NCBI RefSeq assembly: GCF_007744515.1
Contig: NZ_CP036268.1
Coordinates: forward strand, 2,953,712 to 3,017,711
Direction of reading: 5' to 3'
From: Stratiformator vulcanicus
GTDB lineage: Bacteria > Planctomycetota > Planctomycetia > Planctomycetales > Planctomycetaceae
Length of the DNA: 64,000 bases
Shown here: piece by piece, positions 24,351-33,506 of the stretch
Layout of the letters: every line of letters begins with the position of its first letter
Position numbering within the stretch: the stretch's first letter is position 1
Position numbers and translations under genes: made by a program
The notes under the pieces: generated by a model
What the model was told of the DNA's origin: nothing
The model's input: only the letters and a program-made list of their open reading frames with translations
Databases searched by the model: none

Positions 24351-25226
24351 GTGTCATCACCGTTGCACCGCCCAGTTCTCGTCCGCGAGACGATGGCCGC
24401 GCTCGACCTGAGCCCCGGCCTGTTTGTCGTCGACGGCACACTCGGCGCCGGTGGTCACTCAGCATCGATTGTGGAGAAACTTGGCCCAAGCGGCACGCTC
24501 CTCGGAATCGATCGCGATCCGATGATGCTCGATCACGCAACGCAAGAGCTTCAAGACGCCCAGTGCCGTACCGTTTTCGCTCGCGGAACATACGCGGAAC
24601 TTGAATCGCTGCTTTCAGATAACAAACTCTCAAAGCCTGATCGCGTACTGCTCGACCTCGGTCTGTCCTCCGATCAGCTCGCCGATGAATCACGCGGCTT
24701 TTCGTTTCAGGCCGAAGGGCCGTTGGACTTACGATTCGATACGTCATCCGGTCGCCCCGCGTGGCAGGTCATTGACGAATCGAGCGAGTCCGAGCTGACG
24801 GAGATTCTGCAATTATTCGGCGAAGAGCCGGCCGCCGACGAAATCGCGTCCGCACTCGTTCAACGACGTCCGGTCGCCACCGCTACTGAGCTGACACAAC
24901 TAGTCACGGCGGTCAAATCAAAAACAAGTCGCGAGAATCTGCATGACGCGACACTGACGTTCCAAGCCCTTCGAATCGCGGTCAACGAAGAACTTCGGCA
25001 CGTCGAGCGAATGCTCAACGATGTCCTACCGGCCGTCCTGGGTCCCGGCGGACGCGCTGTTGTAATCAGTTTTCATTCGCTTGAGGATCGCATCGTCAAG
25101 AACGCGTTCCGCAAGACTGACATTTGGCAAAACCAAACTGCAAAACCCGTAACGGCAACCCCGGCTGAGTCGCGTCTGAATCCTCGGGCCCGCTCGGCAA
25201 AATTGAGGGTCGCAGTCAGACGATAA
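24351..25226 (+). CDS. rsmH: 16S rRNA (cytosine(1402)-N(4))-methyltransferase
   Basis: RsmH (MraW) methylates N4 of C1402 in the ribosomal P site and usually opens the division/cell-wall cluster. The GTG at 24351 gives 291 residues starting VSSPLHRPVLVRETM, matching the family's N-terminus; GTGs at 24303 and 24339 are alternatives. The SAM site is VVDGTLGAGGHSASIVE; VLLDLGLSSDQLADESRGFS and VISFHSLEDRIVKNAFR are diagnostic. No mraZ gene precedes it. Confidence 0.93.
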   Translation: MSSPLHRPVLVRETMAALDLSPGLFVVDGTLGAGGHSASIVEKLGPSGTLLGIDRDPMMLDHATQELQDAQCRTVFARGTYAELESLLSDNKLSKPDRVLLDLGLSSDQLADESRGFSFQAEGPLDLRFDTSSGRPAWQVIDESSESELTEILQLFGEEPAADEIASALVQRRPVATATELTQLVTAVKSKTSRENLHDATLTFQALRIAVNEELRHVERMLNDVLPAVLGPGGRAVVISFHSLEDRIVKNAFRKTDIWQNQTAKPVTATPAESRLNPRARSAKLRVAVRR

Positions 25227-25311
25227 CTGCATTTTTGCATCACTTATTCGCGGACACCCCATAAGGCTTGGCGACAGGATGTCGCCGGTTCTATTCAAGG
25301 AGTCGACAAGG

Positions 25312-27090
25312 ATGGCGACGGAAACAAAGATCGGCCTCGGGTTGATGATCCTGCTGGTCGGCGTGTTCGGCTTTGTGGTCTATAAGAAGTGGGACGACCG
25401 GCAGCAGGAACTCGCCGCGGCCGGGGCCTCGGCGGGTGAAGATGGGCAATCTTCAACGCCGGAAAACGAAACCGATTTTCCCGACGGCACGACCACACCG
25501 CCAGTCATCGACGGGCCGGTGGCCGATACGGAAATCCGAGACATCGACGCGGGTTCAAACGCCCCGTTCTCACGTCCCGGAGATTCGACCGGAACCAATC
25601 CTTTCGGTCAGTCGCCTGAGACCATCGCGTCCAACGGTCAAAATGGAAGCCCGTCCGGCTCAGCCGATGCGCTATTCGCGGATTCTGCTCCGGCTGAAGT
25701 CAATCGCGGCGGAAGCGGTATGTCGGCAGCGTCGTCTGATCCGTTCGGCGATGGACCAACCGAGATGGGAAATCCGAACTCGGTCGCGGCATCGCCATCG
25801 GAGCCGGTCGACGACTTCGGTTTCGCGCCGATCGAATCTTCTTCTCCGTCGGCATCGAACATCTCTCAGACAGACCCCGGATACTCTGGCCAGGGCGAAT
25901 TCGATAGCGGTCCTTTCGCCGGCGACCCGACCTCAACCTCCGAACCCACAACCGACGATTTTGCGCTCACGCCGGTAGCGGAACCCGAGATGGCTGGGCC
26001 GCCCGCTCAGGACGAGCCCCTCGCGACTGATCCATTTTCCGACCCGGGCATGGTCGCCGGCGAGGCCGGTGCTGCTCCGCCGAGTTCCAGCGATCCCTTT
26101 GCGAACGGAAACGATCAGTTTGCCGACTCGGCCGCACCGCCAACCGCGCCGGCACCGGTCGAAGATGACTTTGCCACCTTTGAGCCGGTCAATCCGACCG
26201 CGGAACCGGCACCGACCGACCTGTTCGCCGAGTCGTCGCCGACCGCGGCTGCCCCGCCTCCTCAAACACGCTCGTTGTTCGATGGACCGGAACCGGAACC
26301 GACCGAGCCATATTCCGACACTGGAAACGAACCAATCTCCGATCCGTTTTCCGCGGGACCGACCGTCGCCGAGACCGCCGCGCCGACCGCCCCGCCTGTC
26401 ATGAACTCCGAGCCGGCATTTAATGACTCGGAATCCGAATTGGTGCCTGAGCCGTTCTATCCGGAACCGAACGTCGCCGAAATCGGCGGAGCCGGCGAGA
26501 TCAGCCCGACCGGAGCAGACACCTACGATGCCGACGATTTCGCTCCCGTGACGCAACGCCCCCGAGATGCCGACCCTTCCGGGGTCACCTTGGAGTCGCC
26601 GACGAACGGTCAGGGCAACGGACCCAAGGTCTACGTCGTCGAGAAGAACGATTCGTACTGGACGATTTCCAAGAGAGTCTACGGCGACGCCCGGCTCTTT
26701 CAGGCGCTCGCAAAATTTAATCAACCGCGGGTCCGCGATGCGAAAGAGTTAAAGCCGGGGATGATGGTCCTGATTCCAAAGATTTCTGAATTACGAAGTA
26801 GGTTTCCTCGATTCGTTCCGAGAGCGGCCCCTGATCCGGACGATCCCGATAACATCGGTGGATTCTTCATCGACGCTGACGGACTTCCCGCGTACCGCGT
26901 GATGAAGGGCGAAACGCTGACGCACATTTCACAGGATCACCTCGGTCGGGCCTCGCGCTGGGTACAAATTTATGAAATGAATAAAGACCGACTGAAAGAC
27001 CCTCAGAAGCTCAAAGTCGGACTTGTTCTTCGACTGCCGCCCGATGCGAGCCGGGTCCGCTTTGTCAGCCGTCCCGACTCACGAAACTGA
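25312..27090 (+). CDS. Membrane-anchored protein with two LysM domains
   Basis: 592 residues. One N-terminal membrane helix (IGLGLMILLVGVFGFVVY) anchors a periplasmic chain. About 400 residues are a low-complexity linker rich in Pro, Ser, Asp, Glu and Ala with recurring DPF/DDF motifs. Two LysM modules end it: YVVEKNDSYWTISKRVYGDA (about 442) and YRVMKGETLTHISQDHLGR (about 531). LysM binds the GlcNAc parts of peptidoglycan. AAGGAG lies nine bases before the ATG at 25312. Its place between rsmH and the ftsL/ftsI pair suggests a cell-wall role, perhaps spanning to or sensing septal glycan. Confidence 0.87.
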   Translation: MATETKIGLGLMILLVGVFGFVVYKKWDDRQQELAAAGASAGEDGQSSTPENETDFPDGTTTPPVIDGPVADTEIRDIDAGSNAPFSRPGDSTGTNPFGQSPETIASNGQNGSPSGSADALFADSAPAEVNRGGSGMSAASSDPFGDGPTEMGNPNSVAASPSEPVDDFGFAPIESSSPSASNISQTDPGYSGQGEFDSGPFAGDPTSTSEPTTDDFALTPVAEPEMAGPPAQDEPLATDPFSDPGMVAGEAGAAPPSSSDPFANGNDQFADSAAPPTAPAPVEDDFATFEPVNPTAEPAPTDLFAESSPTAAAPPPQTRSLFDGPEPEPTEPYSDTGNEPISDPFSAGPTVAETAAPTAPPVMNSEPAFNDSESELVPEPFYPEPNVAEIGGAGEISPTGADTYDADDFAPVTQRPRDADPSGVTLESPTNGQGNGPKVYVVEKNDSYWTISKRVYGDARLFQALAKFNQPRVRDAKELKPGMMVLIPKISELRSRFPRFVPRAAPDPDDPDNIGGFFIDADGLPAYRVMKGETLTHISQDHLGRASRWVQIYEMNKDRLKDPQKLKVGLVLRLPPDASRVRFVSRPDSRN

Positions 27091-27099
27091 GAGTTGTGT

Positions 27100-27405
27100 G
27101 TGTTTCGATTCCTCGGGATCGTCGCCTTGATGACCGGTGTCGCCACGGCGGGCATCGTGCTGGAGAAACGGGCGCTCGAAATCCGTCGACTCAACACTCG
27201 ACAGCACTTTCGACTGGAAGTGCTTCGTGATCGCCGAGCGGAATTGCAGATGCAGACTCAGCAACTCTCCGGAGCTCGCCGGCTGACGGGTCCGCTCCGC
27301 GAAGGTTTGATCGCACCGCGCCCCCAGCCGACCGGATCGCAACCACTCGCGTTGCCGCTGCCGGAACTTCGCATTCCCGTTCGAGACCGTGCGAGCAGCC
27401 GATGA
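27100..27405 (+). CDS. FtsL-like short membrane protein
   Basis: 101 residues: an N-terminal membrane segment (FLGIVALMTGVATAGIVL), then a probable coiled coil (LEIRRLNTRQHFRLEVLRDR and on) and a Pro-rich tail. Size, topology and position directly before ftsI fit FtsL, a bitopic divisome scaffold whose sequence is poorly conserved. The name is therefore from context. Start is GTG at 27100 or TTG at 27094. Its stop overlaps the ftsI start (ATGA), implying translational coupling. Confidence 0.65.
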   Translation: MFRFLGIVALMTGVATAGIVLEKRALEIRRLNTRQHFRLEVLRDRRAELQMQTQQLSGARRLTGPLREGLIAPRPQPTGSQPLALPLPELRIPVRDRASSR

Positions 27406-29186
27406 ACGTCGCATCACGACCGGGCAGGGCAATTGGCAATCAAGGGCGATCAGGCAATACCCGCCGCTTTCGCACCCGGCTGATATTGATTGGAATCGGG
27501 ATCGCGACTTGCTGGGTCGTGCTCGCCGGACGGCTAATTCAATTACAGGGCTTCGACCGAGTCGCGCTTTCCCAATCAGCTGCCGAACAGAGATTATTAA
27601 GGCATACGATTCCCGCACGCCCCGGCGACATTCTTGATCGTCGAGGCCGCCTGCTGGTGACGAGCGTTCGCGAGCCAAGCCTTTACCTTGTTCCACGAAA
27701 AATCGACGATGCAGCACAGTTTGCTGCTCGTTTGGCGACAGTCTTAAATCGTGATCAGTCCGACCTTGAGCAGGAGATTCGCTCCCACTCGGAGCGATGG
27801 TTTCACTGGCTTGAACGACGAATGCCGGAAGAAGTCGCCGAAGCCGTCCGAAATCTCGATCTGCCGAACGGCACTTGGGGAATCGAACGGGAATTTCGCC
27901 GGCGGTACCCTCAAGGTTCTCAAGCCGTCCACCTGCTGGGGCTCCGCGACATCGACAACGTGGGGCGGGGCGGGATCGAGCAGGTCTACGATCGATTGAT
28001 CGGCGGTGAAGATGGCGAGCTTGTCGCATTGCGTGATGCGCACGGTCGCGTGATCGATATCCGTCACGAACTCGGACGAAAGCCGGTTCCGGGGCGGTCG
28101 TTGGTATTAACGATCGATGCCCTAATTCAGCTATTTACTGAAGAGGCGCTCGACGAATTAGAGAAAGATGAAAACCCCCGAGGCTCCGCGGCCATCGTGC
28201 TCGATCCGCGCACTGGCGAAGTCTTAGCAATCGCATCGCGTCCGGTCTTCGATCCTGAAAATCCGAGCTCAATCAGCGAAGGTGCCTGGATCAATCGCGC
28301 GGTGGCCGCTGTCATGGAACCGGGCTCGACCGTGAAGCCCCTGTTCGTCGCATGGGCGCTGAACCGTGGCGTTTTGCAGTCCGATGAAATCATCGATTGT
28401 GAGAACGGCTCGTATCGTAGCGGGTCGCGATTGCTGACTGATCCCGTCGCGCACGGTCGATTGAGCGTGACCGACGTGCTTGTGAAATCGAGCAACATCG
28501 GGATGGCGAAGATCGGCGAGCGGCTGGGCAACGACGAACTCTTTCACGCGGCCGCGGCGTTCGGCTTCGGACGTCGCACCGGGTCGGGACTGTCCGGTGA
28601 AGTCGCAGGATTGTTGCGTCCGGTGTCCCGTTGGGATCACTACAGCACCGGTTCGGTCCCGATGGGGCAGGAGTTTGCAGTCACGCCCTTGCAGTTAGCC
28701 GTCGCGCACGCCGCAATCGCAAGTGACGGCGTCCTGAAGCAACCGCGTTTCGTCAAAGACGTACTCGATCCGGTGCGGCTGTTGCCCGATGACTCGGCTG
28801 CGGGCAACCTGTCGACGCCGGTGAGTTCTCCCGTGATCTCTTCCGAGATCGCACGCTGGATTCGGACCGAGCCGATGTCAGGGGTCGTCAGTCGGGGAAC
28901 CGGCCGACGTGCCCAGATCCCCGGACACGAACTATTCGGAAAAACGGGCACGTCGCAGAAATATGACCCGGAGGCCGGACGCTACTCCCACGAACGGCTG
29001 GTCTGCTCTTTCGTTGGCGGCACCCCGGCGGACGAACCCGAAGTCCTCGTTCTTGTCATGATCGACGAACCACAGGGAGAAAACCCATCGGGCGGCCGGA
29101 CCGCGGCCCCGGTGGCGAAGCGAATTCTGGAACGGACCCTGCCCTATCTCGGCATACCGCCCTCACCGGTCAAATCATCAAATTGA
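27402..29186 (+). CDS. ftsI: Peptidoglycan transpeptidase, FtsI/PBP2B class
   Basis: Class B penicillin-binding protein that cross-links septal peptidoglycan. 594 residues: cytoplasmic Arg-rich head, one membrane helix (LILIGIGIATCWVVLAGRLI), the PBP dimer domain (ARPGDILDRRGRLLVTS) and a transpeptidase domain. Catalytic motifs are intact: Ser309-x-x-Lys312 (EPGSTVKPL), Ser363-Ser-Asn365 (VKSSNIGMAK) and Lys514-Thr-Gly (FGKTGTSQK). No PASTA domain. It supports a peptidoglycan wall in this organism. No mur genes follow; the cluster stops here. Confidence 0.93.
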   Translation: MNVASRPGRAIGNQGRSGNTRRFRTRLILIGIGIATCWVVLAGRLIQLQGFDRVALSQSAAEQRLLRHTIPARPGDILDRRGRLLVTSVREPSLYLVPRKIDDAAQFAARLATVLNRDQSDLEQEIRSHSERWFHWLERRMPEEVAEAVRNLDLPNGTWGIEREFRRRYPQGSQAVHLLGLRDIDNVGRGGIEQVYDRLIGGEDGELVALRDAHGRVIDIRHELGRKPVPGRSLVLTIDALIQLFTEEALDELEKDENPRGSAAIVLDPRTGEVLAIASRPVFDPENPSSISEGAWINRAVAAVMEPGSTVKPLFVAWALNRGVLQSDEIIDCENGSYRSGSRLLTDPVAHGRLSVTDVLVKSSNIGMAKIGERLGNDELFHAAAAFGFGRRTGSGLSGEVAGLLRPVSRWDHYSTGSVPMGQEFAVTPLQLAVAHAAIASDGVLKQPRFVKDVLDPVRLLPDDSAAGNLSTPVSSPVISSEIARWIRTEPMSGVVSRGTGRRAQIPGHELFGKTGTSQKYDPEAGRYSHERLVCSFVGGTPADEPEVLVLVMIDEPQGENPSGGRTAAPVAKRILERTLPYLGIPPSPVKSSN

Positions 29187-29291
29187 CGGCGACTCTTCGC
29201 TCAGTTTGAATCCTTTGTGCGCGATGCTTGCCACGGCGTATGCTGCCGGGCCTCCCGCCTCGCCCCTGATGGTCCGTTTTCGATCGATGCG

Positions 29292-29951
29292 ATGAATCCG
29301 ATAAGAATTAAAGCCGTTTGCTTCGATTTCGACGGCATCATGTTCAACACCGAAGATGTCTTCGAAGAGGCCGGAACAGAACTGCTGGCGAAACGTGGCC
29401 ACGAGTTGACTATGGAAGTCCGGCGGGGGATGACGGGACGTCGCGAGGAAGAGGCCATCGCACACCTGATTGAGCAACTTGAGCTCAGCGACACCATCGC
29501 CGAGTTGCGAAAGGAAGCTCGAGAGACCTTCCTGCGGTTGCTCGAAGGACGGCTGGCCCCCATGCCGGGGCTATTCGAACTTCTTGAACTCATAGAAGGA
29601 AGCGGACTTCCCAAAGGTGTCGCCACGTCGTCAGATCGTGCCTATTTAAGGAACCTGCTCGGACGCTACGAACTCGCCTCGAGGTTCAACTCGCTGATGG
29701 CGGCTGAGGACGTCGACCGCGGTAAACCCCACCCCGAAATTTATCTGAAATCAGCCGCTGCGCTGAAAGTTGACCCGGCTGAGATGCTCGTGCTGGAAGA
29801 CAGCGAGAACGGGGTGAATGCCGCCTCAGCGGCGGGAGCCTATGCCGTCGCCGTGCCCAACCGCCACACGCGAGAACACGACTTCTCACGTGCACATTTT
29901 ATCGCTGATGGGCTTGGCGATCGACGGATCGCAGACTTAATCGACCGATAA
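29292..29951 (+). CDS. HAD-superfamily hydrolase, beta-phosphoglucomutase-like
   Basis: 219 residues from the ATG at 29292. HAD motif I is DFDGIMFNTE, with both catalytic Asp residues (DxD) and Asn in place of the commoner second-loop Asp. Motif II is GVATSSDR, motif III RGKPHPEIYL, and motif IV VLEDSENGVNAASAAGAYAV. The four-helix cap between motifs I and II is of the phosphoglycolate phosphatase/beta-phosphoglucomutase kind. The substrate is probably a small sugar phosphate and cannot be stated. It converges on the transporter gene with eight bases between. Confidence 0.88.
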   Translation: MNPIRIKAVCFDFDGIMFNTEDVFEEAGTELLAKRGHELTMEVRRGMTGRREEEAIAHLIEQLELSDTIAELRKEARETFLRLLEGRLAPMPGLFELLELIEGSGLPKGVATSSDRAYLRNLLGRYELASRFNSLMAAEDVDRGKPHPEIYLKSAAALKVDPAEMLVLEDSENGVNAASAAGAYAVAVPNRHTREHDFSRAHFIADGLGDRRIADLIDR

Positions 29952-29959
29952 ATCGGCGA

Positions 29960-31306
29960 CTATGCGGGCGGCAAATCAGCCGGGGATGCCGCTGGGTTTA
30001 AAGCGTCTAATGGTTTGTCATCACCATCCGGCAAGTTTGCGCTTTGGCCCCCCGTTTTGATACGGTCGGAGAAAGTCAATAAGAACCCAACGGTCACGAT
30101 TGCCGCAAGGCCCGCAGGGTAAAGCCAGATCGCATGCCAATCATATTTCGTCGGATCGGCGGCGTCCGGATAAGCGCTCACAATCCGTCCTGAGATCACC
30201 GAGCCGATGAACATTCCGACGCCAAGCGTTGCAAGGGTCAGAAAGCCTTGGGCTGAGGCCCGACGTTCCGGCGGCGCTTTCGAGTCGACGAAAATCTGTC
30301 CGGCCACGAAGAAGAAGTCATAACAAATACCATGCAGTAAAATGCCGCCGTAGAGCATCCAGACAAGATCGCCCCCGTTCCCGAATGCGAATAACAAGTA
30401 CCGCAAAACCCAGGCGGCCATCCCAGCGGCGAGAATCCAACGAACACCAAGGAAAACAAACGCGAGCGGAAGCAGCAGCATAAAGCCGACTTCGGAGAAC
30501 TGACCCAAAGTCATTTTCGCAGCGGCCGCCTCGACGCCCAATTCATTTAAAAACCGATTGGTCCATGTGTAGTAGAATTGAAGTGGAATACAGATCAAAA
30601 GCGATGAAATAATAAATGACAACATCGCTGGCTTCTTAAACAGCGAAATCGCATCCAAGCCCAGCACATCTTTAACTGTAACCTTCTCCCCCTTGGCTTT
30701 TGGCGGTGTGTGGGGAAGAAAGAACGAATAGATACCCAACACGACTTGAACGGCGGCCGCAATCTTAATGGGTAATGAAGTGGCCTCAATCCCTTCGAAC
30801 TGCTCGCCCAGACTGCCGAGCGTGTAACCATTATCAGTCACCTTAATTAATCCGACGATTAATCCGGCGACAATCCATCCGATCGTGCCGAACACGCGTA
30901 CGACTGGGAAAACCTTGTCCGGGTTTTTGAGGTTCTCCAACGACAACGAAGTCGACAAAGAGATCGTGGGCATATAGCACACGAAGTGGGCGAGCAATCC
31001 AAGATAAAGTAAACTGGGGTCGGTCACGTCAGACACCAGGTACAACGCGCCTGCTCCTAACAGGTGCAGCACCCCGAGAACGCGTTCGGAGGCAAAGAAT
31101 CGATCGGCAATCAGCCCCACCAGAAAGGGCGTGATGATCGCGGCTATGGCAGCCGTGCCGAATGCATCTCCAACCAACGCATCGCTGAAGAGCCGGTCGC
31201 CGTCGGTGCTGACTGCGGAGGACAAATACGTCCCCAATGTGACATACCAAGCCCCCCACACGAAGAACTGTAAGAACATCAAAATCGCTAGGCGGGCGAA
31301 TGTCAT
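29960..31306 (-). CDS. Major facilitator transporter, nucleoside:proton symporter type
   Basis: 448 residues with about twelve membrane helices. The N-terminal LAILMFLQFFVWGAWYVTLG and the segment LSLENLKNPDKVFPVVRVFG are typical of the NupG/XapB nucleoside symporter family, which has many planctomycete members. It probably imports nucleosides using the proton gradient. The ATG at 31306 is preferred; a TTG at 31339 would add eleven residues. The C-terminal 25 residues are a Pro/Ala/Asp-rich tail. Confidence 0.85.
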   Translation of the reverse strand: MTFARLAILMFLQFFVWGAWYVTLGTYLSSAVSTDGDRLFSDALVGDAFGTAAIAAIITPFLVGLIADRFFASERVLGVLHLLGAGALYLVSDVTDPSLLYLGLLAHFVCYMPTISLSTSLSLENLKNPDKVFPVVRVFGTIGWIVAGLIVGLIKVTDNGYTLGSLGEQFEGIEATSLPIKIAAAVQVVLGIYSFFLPHTPPKAKGEKVTVKDVLGLDAISLFKKPAMLSFIISSLLICIPLQFYYTWTNRFLNELGVEAAAAKMTLGQFSEVGFMLLLPLAFVFLGVRWILAAGMAAWVLRYLLFAFGNGGDLVWMLYGGILLHGICYDFFFVAGQIFVDSKAPPERRASAQGFLTLATLGVGMFIGSVISGRIVSAYPDAADPTKYDWHAIWLYPAGLAAIVTVGFLLTFSDRIKTGGQSANLPDGDDKPLDALNPAASPADLPPA

Positions 31307-31440
31307 CGAGTATGGCACCAATCGAAAGTAGCTGGTCAATGAACGGCGAGCGGTGGATACGGGCAGTTTAATGCGGAATCACGAGCAATTGCCAACGGAG
31401 CGGTGCGGAACGTGCGGCTCAAAGTCGTTCGCACGGAAAA

Positions 31441-32625
31441 TTACGAAGTAAATTCGTCTTTGACGGCGGCAAACTGCTCGACAGCAAATTCCAAATCTCT
31501 CTTCGACAGGGCCGCCGACATTTGGGTGCGGATGCGAGCGAGGCCTTTCGGGACGACCGGGAATGAGAACGCGACGACGTAAACCCCGCGCTCCAGCAAT
31601 CGCTCCGCCATCGTTGAGGCAACCTTCGCATCGCCCAACATGATCGGCACGATCGGATGCTCACCGGGCACCACGTCGTATCCCAGCTTCCCGATCTCCT
31701 CCCGGAAGAAACGCGTATTCTCCCACAACCTCTCTCGCAGCCGCGGCTCTTCATCAACGAGTTCAAGTGCTCTCAGCGAAGCTGTCACGATCGGCGGCGC
31801 GACGGTGTTGGAAAAGAGGTAGGGCCGGGACCGCTGCCTGAGAAGTTCGATGACCTCTTTGCGTCCGGACGTATAGCCCCCGCTGGCGCCTCCCAACGCT
31901 TTGCCCAGCGTACCGGTGATGATGTCGACTCGGTCTTGCACTTGATGAAACTCGTGCGTCCCTCGACCTGTCGCCCCCAGAAAACCGGTGGCGTGGCAGT
32001 CGTCAAACATGACGAGGGCGTTGTAACGGTCGGCGAGTTCACAAATCGCAGGAAGGTTGGCGATCGTGCCGTCCATTGAGAAGACACCATCGGTCGCGAT
32101 GATACGACGACGAGCAGAGGTCGATTCTTTTAGTCGCTTTTCCAGATCGGCCATATCGTTGTTGGCGTACCGGAATCTTTGCGCCTTACAAAGCCGGATT
32201 CCATCGATGATTGAGGCGTGGTTGAGCGAGTCCGAAATCACCGCGTCTTCGGGTCCCAAGATCGTCTCAAACAATCCGCCGTTCGCGTCGAAGCACGAGG
32301 CGTAAAGAATCGTATCTTCAGTCCCCAGAAATTCGCTGATTTTGACTTCAAGTTGTTTGTGGATGGACTGCGTCCCACAGATAAAGCGAACGGACGCAAG
32401 CCCGAATCCCCACTCGTCCAACCCTTTGTGTGCGGCTTCAATGATCTCGGGGTGACCGGCGAGCCCGAGATAGTTATTCGCGCATAAATTAAGAACTTCA
32501 TTGCCGGCAGCAGTCTTGATTCGCCCTGCCTGCGGCGTCGTCAGGATACGTTCGGACTTTGTTAAGCCCGACTCTTCGATCGCGGAGAGTTCATCGGCCA
32601 ATTGTTGTTGGATATCGCCGCGCAT
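31441..32625 (-). CDS. kbl: 2-amino-3-ketobutyrate CoA ligase (glycine C-acetyltransferase)
   Basis: Alpha-oxoamine synthase of 394 residues that splits 2-amino-3-ketobutyrate with CoA into glycine and acetyl-CoA, the second step of threonine breakdown. Recognised by [52 protein letters not shown] and the PLP lysine in [18 protein letters not shown]. The usual partner, threonine dehydrogenase (tdh), is not next to it. Confidence 0.93.
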   Translation of the reverse strand: MRGDIQQQLADELSAIEESGLTKSERILTTPQAGRIKTAAGNEVLNLCANNYLGLAGHPEIIEAAHKGLDEWGFGLASVRFICGTQSIHKQLEVKISEFLGTEDTILYASCFDANGGLFETILGPEDAVISDSLNHASIIDGIRLCKAQRFRYANNDMADLEKRLKESTSARRRIIATDGVFSMDGTIANLPAICELADRYNALVMFDDCHATGFLGATGRGTHEFHQVQDRVDIITGTLGKALGGASGGYTSGRKEVIELLRQRSRPYLFSNTVAPPIVTASLRALELVDEEPRLRERLWENTRFFREEIGKLGYDVVPGEHPIVPIMLGDAKVASTMAERLLERGVYVVAFSFPVVPKGLARIRTQMSAALSKRDLEFAVEQFAAVKDEFTS

Positions 32626-32875
32626 CGTGACCGCCCGATCGGCTATTATTAAATTTCATGTTCGCGCGAGTCGCGCGATGCTCGATCGGCAAGAGCCGAC
32701 AGCTTTCGCCGAAGTTGCCTTCTCGGAGATCGTACCCGCGTCCCTTTTTCTCATACTCCGGCAGGCGTCGTCGATCAAGAGTCGACCTGGCCTGTGGTAG
32801 CGATTGCTATGCCCGTTGCAACAACTGGCAATCTGATTGCTGCTTCCGACGAGTTTGAGCCGTTGGAAATGGGGC

Positions 32876-32914
32876 AACAAAAAATCCGGCCCGCTTGAGA
32901 TAAGCGAGCCGGAT
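32876..32914 (-). terminator. Terminator of ssrA
   Basis: Read on the minus strand, ATCCGGCTCGCTTATCTCAA continues into GCGGGCCGGAT and then TTTTTTGTTG. The 12-bp stem has one mismatched or wobble position, a short loop and a good T run. It lies immediately after the tmRNA 3' end. Confidence 0.85.
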
Positions 32915-32917
32915 CAG

Positions 32918-33278
32918 TGGAGGCGGCGGGAATTGAACCCGCGTCCTGTGAGCCCTAAGCCGAAGCTTCTACGTGCGTAGTTCGTTGTTTAATCTCACCG
33001 TAACAAGGTGCAGCGAACAAAACCCGTTACGGCCAGCCCACGACGAATCTCGCCTCTCCCGTGGCGGGCTATGAAGAGAGGCCAGCCTGTATTTGGCGAC
33101 GGGCTGGTTGGGCTCCACAGGCAGGATCCCTAAGCCCGAGCAGCGTAGGGGTTACCTACGCAGCCAAAGCAAACTGCGGTTTGGCAGTTATGGTGTGATC
33201 AGCTTGTTACGAGGCCTGCTGATCAACCTCGGCACGCCACCCCGACCCGCGGAGAACCAGTCGAATCCGATCGCCCCC
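32918..33278 (-). ncRNA. ssrA: Transfer-messenger RNA
   Basis: tmRNA rescues stalled ribosomes and tags the incomplete protein for degradation. The 5' end GGGGGCGATCGGATTCGACT pairs with the 3' end (CGCCTCC plus discriminator A) as an alanyl acceptor stem, and the T-arm GGTTCAATTCC is present. CCA is not encoded. Aligning with the E. coli pattern around the resume site, GCCTCGTAACAAGC then ATAACT-GCC, gives a tag reading frame GCC AAA CCG CAG TTT GCT TTG GCT GCG TAG, that is AKPQFALAA. Length is 361 nt, normal for a one-piece tmRNA. The ends come from pairing and may be off by one or two bases. Confidence 0.93.
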
Positions 33279-33343
33279 GGTCGTCAGTCGTGACAGTAGT
33301 GTCGAGCGTTCGGGCAGAACCCGGGTTCGCTCAACACCAAGTG

Positions 33344-33373
33344 ATTATACGCAAAGCGAGGGCGATTTGTTGA
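33344..33373 (-). promoter_or_regulatory. ssrA promoter
   Basis: On the minus strand TCAACA (33373-33368) and a perfect TATAAT (33349-33344) are 18 bases apart. The start would be near 33337, leaving about 60 nt of leader to be trimmed from the tmRNA precursor. Confidence 0.6.
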
Positions 33374-33411
33374 GTCTTGCGGGAAAAAATCGAGCGGCAG
33401 AAAGCCAAAGT

Positions 33412-33490
33412 ACAAGCCGCGCAAGAAGTAAGCGGATTTTCCACGATGGGCATCGCGTTGAGCTATCCGCTTACTTCGTGCGCGGCTTGT
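33412..33490. repeat. 26-bp inverted repeat, dispersed family
   Basis: ACAAGCCGCGCAAGAAGTAA begins at 33412; the arm ends at 33437 and is mirrored with one mismatch at 33465-33490, 27 bases apart. Two more copies lie at 35641-35705, on the other side of the PEPCK-like gene. The pair could fold into a long hairpin. Confidence 0.85.
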
Positions 33491-33506
33491 GATCGCTCTA
33501 CCTACC

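Noticed and set aside
27079-28029. 316-codon minus-strand frame across ftsL-like and ftsI
   Set aside because: Crosses two real gene boundaries on the other strand; shadow.
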